Shown piece after piece: positions 1 to 3,380 of a DNA stretch of 7,821 nt. The position numbers were made by a program, and so were the translations under genes. Under the pieces are notes generated by a model, which was not told where the DNA came from, did no database searches, and was given only the letters and a program-made list of their open reading frames with translations. The first letter of the stretch is position 1; the number at the start of each line of letters is the position of its first letter. The DNA lies in NCBI GenBank assembly GCA_041485845.1, contig JBGPKH010000433.1:1-7821 (forward strand). Direction: 5' to 3'. Origin of the DNA: OMOG01 sp041485845. GTDB lineage: Bacteria > Acidobacteriota > Terriglobia > Bryobacterales > Bryobacteraceae.

Positions 1-28
1 AGGAGAGCGTGGGAGTTCCTGACTGATG
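1..28 (+). repeat. Direct repeat, copy 1, ending in an ATG
   Basis: These 28 bases are identical to 259-286. Both copies contain the purine-rich GGAGAG and GTGGGAG stretches and end in CTGACTGATG, the translation start of the intact SDR in the second copy. The repeat reaches the window edge, so its real length may be greater. After the ATG the two copies diverge completely, so this looks like a duplicated gene start whose body was replaced. Confidence 0.8.
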
Positions 29-130
29 CGCGCCGAGACCGTGATTCCGTTCCGGCAGCGCGGGACACAGATCGAGTTCACGATTCCGAAGGTGGTGGAT
101 TACGAAGTGGCGGCGATGTATTCGAGCTAG
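26..130 (+). pseudogene. Short hybrid ORF: SDR-type start fused to an enzyme C-terminal tail
   Basis: This is an ATG-to-TAG frame of 34 codons starting at the ATG of the 28-base repeat; a TGA at 20-22 closes the frame just upstream. The product contains ETVIPFRQRGTQIEF followed by TIPKVVDYEVAAMYSS. It reads like the last beta strands of a carbohydrate-active enzyme: similar V(E)FTIP...VDYEV endings occur, as I recall, at the C-termini of beta-galactosidase-like proteins in this phylum. That resemblance is from memory and insecure. No 34-residue family is known to me with this sequence, so I read it as the stump of a larger gene placed behind a foreign start codon, not as a genuine small protein. 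It could still be translated, because the repeat supplies the same ribosome-binding context as the intact SDR. Confidence 0.35.
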
Positions 131-258
131 AGACTCGCCGCGGAGACGCGGCGGCGCGGAGATCGGCGCGGAGGAAGAACGCGAGAAGACAAGAGCAGAT
201 TCGCGTGGATCGGCGGGCTCGACTTCGCGGCCGGGTTCGAGAACACGGAGTGGAGCGG

Positions 259-286
259 AGGAGAGCGTGGGAGTTCCTGACTGATG
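259..286 (+). repeat. Direct repeat, copy 2, carrying the SDR ribosome-binding region and ATG
   Basis: This is the second copy of the 28-base repeat at 1-28, offset by 258 bases. It supplies GGGAG at 269-273, ten bases before the SDR start at 284. The 131-258 stretch before it is purine-rich and contains no convincing gene. One frame there stays open from the TAG at 128 to a TGA at 278-280, but it has no ATG or GTG start and no recognisable motif. Confidence 0.8.
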
Positions 287-1027
287 AGCGAACAGCGAGT
301 GGCAATTGTAACGGGCGCGGCCCAGGGGATCGGGCTCGCCGTTGGCCGCGAGATGGCGCGCCGGCAGATGGCGGTGGTGCTGGCCGATCTCAATCTGCCG
401 GCGGCGGAGAAGGCGGCCGCGGAGATCCGCGAGGCCGGATTCCACGCGATCGCGCGGCTGGTGGATGTCGGCAAACGTGAGAGTGTCGAGAGCATGGTGG
501 CATCGGTGATCGAGGAGCTCGGGCGCATCGACGTGCTGGTGAACAACGCCGGCATCGCGGGACGCGCCGCGCCGCTCGCGGACACCAGCGAAGAGGAGTG
601 GGACCACGTGATCACGGTGGACCTGAAGAGCGTATTTCTCTGCTCGAAGGCGGTGATTCCCCACATGCTCGAGCGCGGCTCGGGCGCGATCGTGAATGTC
701 GCGTCGATCGCCGGCAAGGAAGGCAATCCCAACATGACGCCGTACTCGTCGGCGAAGGCCGGAGTGATCGGCTTCACCAAGGCGCTGGCCAAGGAAGTGG
801 CGACCCGCGGCGTGCGCGTGAATGCCGTCTCGCCGGCGGTGATCGAGACGCCGATCCTGCAGCAGTTGACGCCGCAGCAGGTGAGCTACATGACAGCGCG
901 AATTCCGATGGGTCGCGTGGGCCGGCCCGAGGAGGTCGCCGCCGTAGTGGCGTTCCTGGCGTCGGACGAGGCGAGCTTCGTAACAGGGCAGTGTTACGAC
1001 GTCAGCGGCGGGCGCGCGACGTATTGA
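284..1027 (+). CDS. Short-chain dehydrogenase/reductase, classical NAD-dependent type
   Basis: This is a complete 247-residue classical SDR, the usual family length. It is a soluble cytoplasmic oxidoreductase interconverting an alcohol and a ketone with a nicotinamide cofactor. Visible motifs are the Rossmann TGAAQGIG (10-17), Asp35 at the end of beta2 (favours NAD over NADP), Asp61 in LVDV, NNAG (87-90), catalytic Ser141, and Tyr154 with Lys158 (YSSAK). The position that usually holds the fourth catalytic residue, Asn before alpha4 (VNLK-type), reads VDLK with Asp113. The C-terminus YDVSGGRATY resembles sugar-acid and polyol dehydrogenases annotated as FabG-like, but the substrate cannot be read from the sequence. 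ATG 284 is supported by GGGAG ten bases upstream and by the Rossmann strand starting at residue 5. A second, damaged copy follows at 1227. No terminator is evident after the stop. Confidence 0.92.
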   Translation: MSEQRVAIVTGAAQGIGLAVGREMARRQMAVVLADLNLPAAEKAAAEIREAGFHAIARLVDVGKRESVESMVASVIEELGRIDVLVNNAGIAGRAAPLADTSEEEWDHVITVDLKSVFLCSKAVIPHMLERGSGAIVNVASIAGKEGNPNMTPYSSAKAGVIGFTKALAKEVATRGVRVNAVSPAVIETPILQQLTPQQVSYMTARIPMGRVGRPEEVAAVVAFLASDEASFVTGQCYDVSGGRATY

Positions 1028-1102
1028 TCCGCCGCCCTCCATTCCCTCGGTGCGTCCGGTCTCTCCGCCGGCCCGCTCGGGAGTCACGTCTCGTAGCCAA
1101 GC

Positions 1103-1132
1103 TTGTGAGGCCAGACGACGAAGCGTTAGACT
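1103..1132 (+). promoter_or_regulatory. Putative sigma70-type promoter of the kinase fragment
   Basis: TTGTGA (1103-1108) and TAGACT (1127-1132) lie 18 bases apart, a reasonable match to -35 and -10 boxes. The -10 context GCGTTAGACT differs by one base from GCGTTATACT in front of the sigma gene at 2791-2800. Transcription would begin near 1139, just before an AGGGG (1143-1147) and an in-frame TTG at 1155. It was presumably the promoter of the kinase gene whose first codons remain at 1155-1226. Confidence 0.45.
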
Positions 1133-1154
1133 CATACGAGCGAGGGGATTCCAT

Positions 1155-1226
1155 TTGCGTCTGCGGCCATTGTCCCGATTGGGCCCATACGAAATTCTCG
1201 CAGCTATCGGGGCCGGCGGCATGGGC
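1155..1226 (+). pseudogene. N-terminal stub of a Ser/Thr protein kinase, fused to an SDR
   Basis: The 24 codons end in LGPYEILAAIGAGGMG, the start of a bacterial Hanks-type kinase domain up to and including the GxGxxG nucleotide-binding loop. It matches the complete kinase in this window (residues 81-96, IGPYQIVREIGAGGMG) at 11 of 16 positions. The kinase is cut immediately after the loop: no catalytic lysine, HRD or DFG follows. The next codon (1227) is codon 9 of an SDR, in the same frame. I chose TTG 1155 as start because AGGGG lies seven bases before it and the kinase similarity follows at once. The frame is open further up, to a GTG at 1050, and an ATG at 1221 lies within the loop. The stub appears to retain its promoter, ribosome-binding site and start codon, so the fusion may be transcribed. 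Confidence 0.75.
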
Positions 1227-1944
1227 GTTACCGGCGCGGCCCAGGGGATTGGGTTGGCGATCGGCCGCGAGATGGCGCGGCGGCAGATGGCGGTGGTGCT
1301 GGCCGATCTCAATCTGCCGGCCGCGGAGAAGGCCGCGGCGGAGATCCGCGAGGCTGGATTGCAGGCGGTCGCGCGGCTGGTGGATGTCGGCGAGCGCGAG
1401 AGCGTCGAAGGCATAGTGGCGTCGGTGATCGAGGAGCTCGGGCGCATCGACGTGCTGGTGAACAACGCCGGCATCGCGGGCCGCGCCGCCCCGCTCTCGG
1501 ACACCAGCGAAGAGGAGTGGGACCACGTGATTACGGTGGACCTGAAGAGCGTTTTTCTCTGCTCGAAGGCCGTGATTCCCCACATGCTCGAACGCGGCTC
1601 GGGCGCCATCGTGAATGTGGCATCGATCGCCGGCAAGGAAGGCAATCCCAACATGACGCCGTACTCGGCGGCGAAGGCCGGGGTGATCGGCTTCACCAAG
1701 GCGCTTGCCAAGGAGGTAGCCACCCGCGGCGTGCGCGTGAATGCCGTCGCGCCCGCAGTGATCGACGCCGATCCTGCAGCAGTTGACGCCGCAGCAGGTG
1801 AGCTACATGACCGCGCGGATTCCCATGGGCCGCGCGGGACGGCCCGAGGAGGTGGCCGCGGTAGTGGCGTTTCTGGCGTCCGACGAGGCCAGCTTCGTCA
1901 CCGGGCAATGCTACGACGTCAGCGGTGGGCGCGCGACGTATTGA
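1227..1944 (+). pseudogene. Second SDR copy, lacking its start and frameshifted near the C-terminus
   Basis: The segment aligns with the intact SDR from its codon 9 to its stop codon at a constant offset of 919 bases, until two bases (GA) are missing near 1765 relative to 845-848. By hand alignment the copies differ in about 46 synonymous and 11 replacement codons out of roughly 238, so both were under purifying selection for a long time. TGAAQGIG, NNAG, Ser and YSAAK are all retained. The first eight codons are replaced by the kinase stub at 1155-1226. The 2-base deletion shifts translation out of frame about 180 SDR residues into the copy, so the reading frame runs on to a stop at 2055-2057. 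This replaces the last roughly 57 SDR residues with an Arg/Gly-rich tail and overlaps the antitoxin gene's 3' end. The original frame, ending SGGRATY at 1944, is still present at DNA level. Either a recent pseudogene or a sequencing error at the deletion. Confidence 0.85.
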
Positions 1945-1974
1945 CGCCTCACCCCATCCACTGCAGACTGCGCC
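1941..1974 (-). repeat. Imperfect direct repeat, copy A (QWMG-stop tail)
   Basis: ACCCCATCCACTGC (1951-1964) recurs exactly at 2320-2333, and the next nine bases match at seven positions. Both copies are preceded by TTGA nine or ten bases earlier. Read on the minus strand, this copy gives RSLQWMG and a TGA at 1949-1951; the other gives RNPQWMG and a TAA. It therefore looks like a second copy of the end of the decayed gene upstream of the antitoxin. The TTGA at 1941-1944 is also the SDR stop on the + strand. Confidence 0.6.
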
Positions 1975-2035
1975 GGGGGCCGGCGACCGAGCACAACCGC
2001 GCGGCCAACAGTGGTGACGTGACCCAAACGAGGCC

Positions 2036-2305
2036 TCAAAAGCCTGCCGGCCCATAGCCCAGGATCTGGTCTACTTCCTCGCGACTCATCACTCGCCCCA
2101 ACTCGGCGGCCGGCATCTCGGGCACATTCTGCTCCAGGTACTCCCGCAGGCTATGGCGGTCGCCGGGCTTGCCAGCCAGGGCCTGGAGCCGAGCCCGGCG
2201 TTCCACCAGAGCCCGCCGGATCGCTTCCGTCTTGGCTTCATGGGCCACATTGGCGACTTCAACGGCCAGCCTCTCGACTTCTACATTCTTGATGTGCACG
2301 GCCAT
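2036..2305 (-). CDS. VapB-type antitoxin (Rv0623/PSK-like family), no toxin beside it
   Basis: The 89-residue product begins MAVHIKNVEVERLAVEVAN and continues with a helical TEAIRRALVERRARLQ segment, the ribbon-helix-helix-like N-terminal pattern of VapB antitoxins of the Rv0623 family. It ends with SREEVDQILGYGPAGF, the short C-terminal tail that in this family contacts the toxin. Length is typical. Such antitoxins normally precede, and often overlap, a vapC PIN-domain RNase gene, and together they bind and repress their own promoter. Here the 91 bases between its stop and the SDR end cannot hold a toxin, and no VapC start is visible in any minus-strand frame. It therefore stands as an orphan. 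It may still act on a toxin elsewhere. The start is ATG 2303-2305, 12 bases after the stop of a degraded frame. The Shine-Dalgarno signal is weak. Confidence 0.8.
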   Translation of the reverse strand: MAVHIKNVEVERLAVEVANVAHEAKTEAIRRALVERRARLQALAGKPGDRHSLREYLEQNVPEMPAAELGRVMSREEVDQILGYGPAGF

Positions 2306-2310
2306 GGCGG

Positions 2311-2343
2311 TTGATTCTTACCCCATCCACTGCGGATTGCGCG
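2311..2343 (-). repeat. Imperfect direct repeat, copy B (QWMG-stop tail)
   Basis: This is the partner of the repeat at 1941-1974. On the minus strand it encodes RNPQWMG followed by TAA at 2318-2320, the end of the decayed gene at 2318-2699. The two copies bracket the antitoxin gene in the same orientation, 369 bases apart. Confidence 0.6.
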
Positions 2344-2699
2344 CTGTGCCGTCCTGCCGGGTGGTGGTCTTGAAAGTCTCGAATTGGCCCGACAACGCCG
2401 CCTCGCGCGTCTTCGCGAGCAGCGAGGAAAGCTGGTTATGCCGACGCCGCCACCAGGGCCGGGTTCACCAGCCCCTTGCTCCCGTACAGCCGATCCGAGC
2501 CGCGCCATTCCGGCAGGACCCGTCCACCCCCGTCCGTCACGCGCCAAGGCGCCAGGATCTCGCGGCGCTCCTGGCCGGAACGAAAGTCGGAAGCGGCACG
2601 TCGAACAACTCGGGCATAGGGACAGTCGGAGCCAGTAATATAGGCTCGCTCCGGCAGCGGTTTCCGCAGCACGGCGCTCCAGTACACGAGCGAATCCAC
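2318..2699 (-). pseudogene. Frameshifted relic of an unrecognised gene
   Basis: I do not recognise the family. Coding-like, GC3-rich sequence runs on the minus strand but changes frame. From 2699 one frame reads VDSLVYWSAVLRKPLPERAY and later APWRVTDGGGRVLPEWRG and GSKGLVNPALVAAS, stopping with TAA at 2436-2438. A second frame then continues with QLSSLLAKTREAALSGQF and FKTTTRQDGTARNPQWMG to TAA at 2318. Around 2575-2640 that second frame also looks coding (PMPELFDVPLPTFVPA), so there may be more than one frameshift. The ending recalls, from memory only, C-termini of some secreted oxidoreductases in Acidobacteriota; I would not assign a function. Upstream, a TGA interrupts the frame before the GTG at 2697-2699. 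The stop lies 12 bases before the antitoxin ATG, as if the two had been co-transcribed. The remaining bases of this 505-base gap, 2700-2790, hold no clear gene. Confidence 0.4.
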
Positions 2700-2794
2700 C
2701 AGGGTCCGGACGCATCACACACCCATGACCCGCCCTAGCTCGGAGACCGGGAGGCTCCGGAAAGGCCGCAGTCTCAGCCATCCATTGTTTGCGT

Positions 2795-2800
2795 TATACT
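2795..2800 (+). promoter_or_regulatory. Putative -10 box of the sigma/kinase operon
   Basis: TATACT, in the context GCGTTATACT (2791-2800), lies ten bases before the sigma ATG. Transcription starting six or seven bases after the box would give a leader of only a few bases. No convincing -35 hexamer is found 16-18 bases upstream (2771-2778 reads GTCTCAGC). It could be a weak housekeeping promoter or a site read by an alternative sigma factor. Confidence 0.45.
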
Positions 2801-2810
2801 TCTTGGAATC

Positions 2811-3371
2811 ATGGCCTCGGAGAAGGTCACTCAGTTGTTGTTGCAGCTTTCCGGCGGCAACCGCGCCGTTGTCGATGAGCTGACGCCCATGGTCTACCAG
2901 GAGCTGAAGCGCATGGCCGGCGCGCAACTCCGTAACGAGCGGCCGGGCCATACTCTCCAAGCTACCGCGCTGGTCCACGAGGCCTACATGAAGCTCGTCG
3001 ATCAGCGGGACGTCACCTGGCAGAACCGCGCGCACTTCTTCGGCGTCGCCGCCCAGGTGATGCGCCGCATCCTGCTGGACTATGCCAAGTCGCGGCAGCG
3101 CCTCAAACGCGGCGGCGATGTCCACAAGACTTCTCTCGACGAAGCGCTGGTGGTGGCCGAAGATCGCGCCTCCGACCTGGTGCGCATCGACGAGGCCCTC
3201 ACGCGACTGGAAGCGCTCGACGCCCGCCAGGCCAAAGTCGTGGAGCTGCGATTCTTTGGCGGCCTCACCGTGGAAGAGACCGCCGAAGCGATCGGAGTCT
3301 CCGCGCCCACCGTGAAGCGCGAGTGGGCCATGGCCAAGGCGTGGCTGCACCGCGAGCTTGCCGCGGCCTGA
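2811..3371 (+). CDS. ECF-type RNA polymerase sigma factor (TIGR02999-like, kinase-associated)
   Basis: The 186-residue protein directs RNA polymerase to a set of promoters. Sigma region 2 spans about residues 18-100: ELKRMAGAQL, ATALVHEAYMKL, then WQNRAHFFGVAAQVMRRILL and DYAKSRQRLKRGG are the characteristic series of the TIGR02999/Sigma70_ECF (PF07638) group. Region 4 spans about 126-183, with the helix-turn-helix LTVEETAEAIGVSAPTVKRE (152-171). This group is typical of Acidobacteriota and Planctomycetota and is commonly encoded next to Ser/Thr kinases rather than a classical anti-sigma factor; here the kinase ATG follows nine bases after the stop. Phosphorylation control is therefore likely but inferred. 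ATG 2811 is the natural start: the protein begins at the expected distance before region 2. There is no strong Shine-Dalgarno, only GGA at 2805-2807, consistent with a near-leaderless transcript. Confidence 0.95.
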   Translation: MASEKVTQLLLQLSGGNRAVVDELTPMVYQELKRMAGAQLRNERPGHTLQATALVHEAYMKLVDQRDVTWQNRAHFFGVAAQVMRRILLDYAKSRQRLKRGGDVHKTSLDEALVVAEDRASDLVRIDEALTRLEALDARQAKVVELRFFGGLTVEETAEAIGVSAPTVKREWAMAKAWLHRELAAA

Positions 3372-3380
3372 GTACGCGTC

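Noticed and set aside
131..280. Open frame continuing after the TAG at 128 to a TGA at 278-280 (reads FAWIGGLDFAAGFENTEWS near its end)
   Set aside because: It has no ATG or GTG start and no recognisable motif, and its first half is purine-rich low-complexity sequence. It may be another gene-tail fragment but cannot be supported.
598..1416. Plus-strand ORF of 272 codons bridging the two SDR copies
   Set aside because: It is an out-of-frame reading of both SDR copies: Arg/Gly-rich, no motif, explained by the duplicated sequence.
1971..1985. Small hairpin CGCCGG-GGG-CCGGCG after the second SDR copy
   Set aside because: Its six base pairs in GC-rich DNA with no T-tract are too common by chance to call a terminator.
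2402..2419. Inverted repeat CTCGCG...CGCGAG
   Set aside because: It is a six-base stem inside a coding-like stretch, with no positional logic for an operator or terminator.
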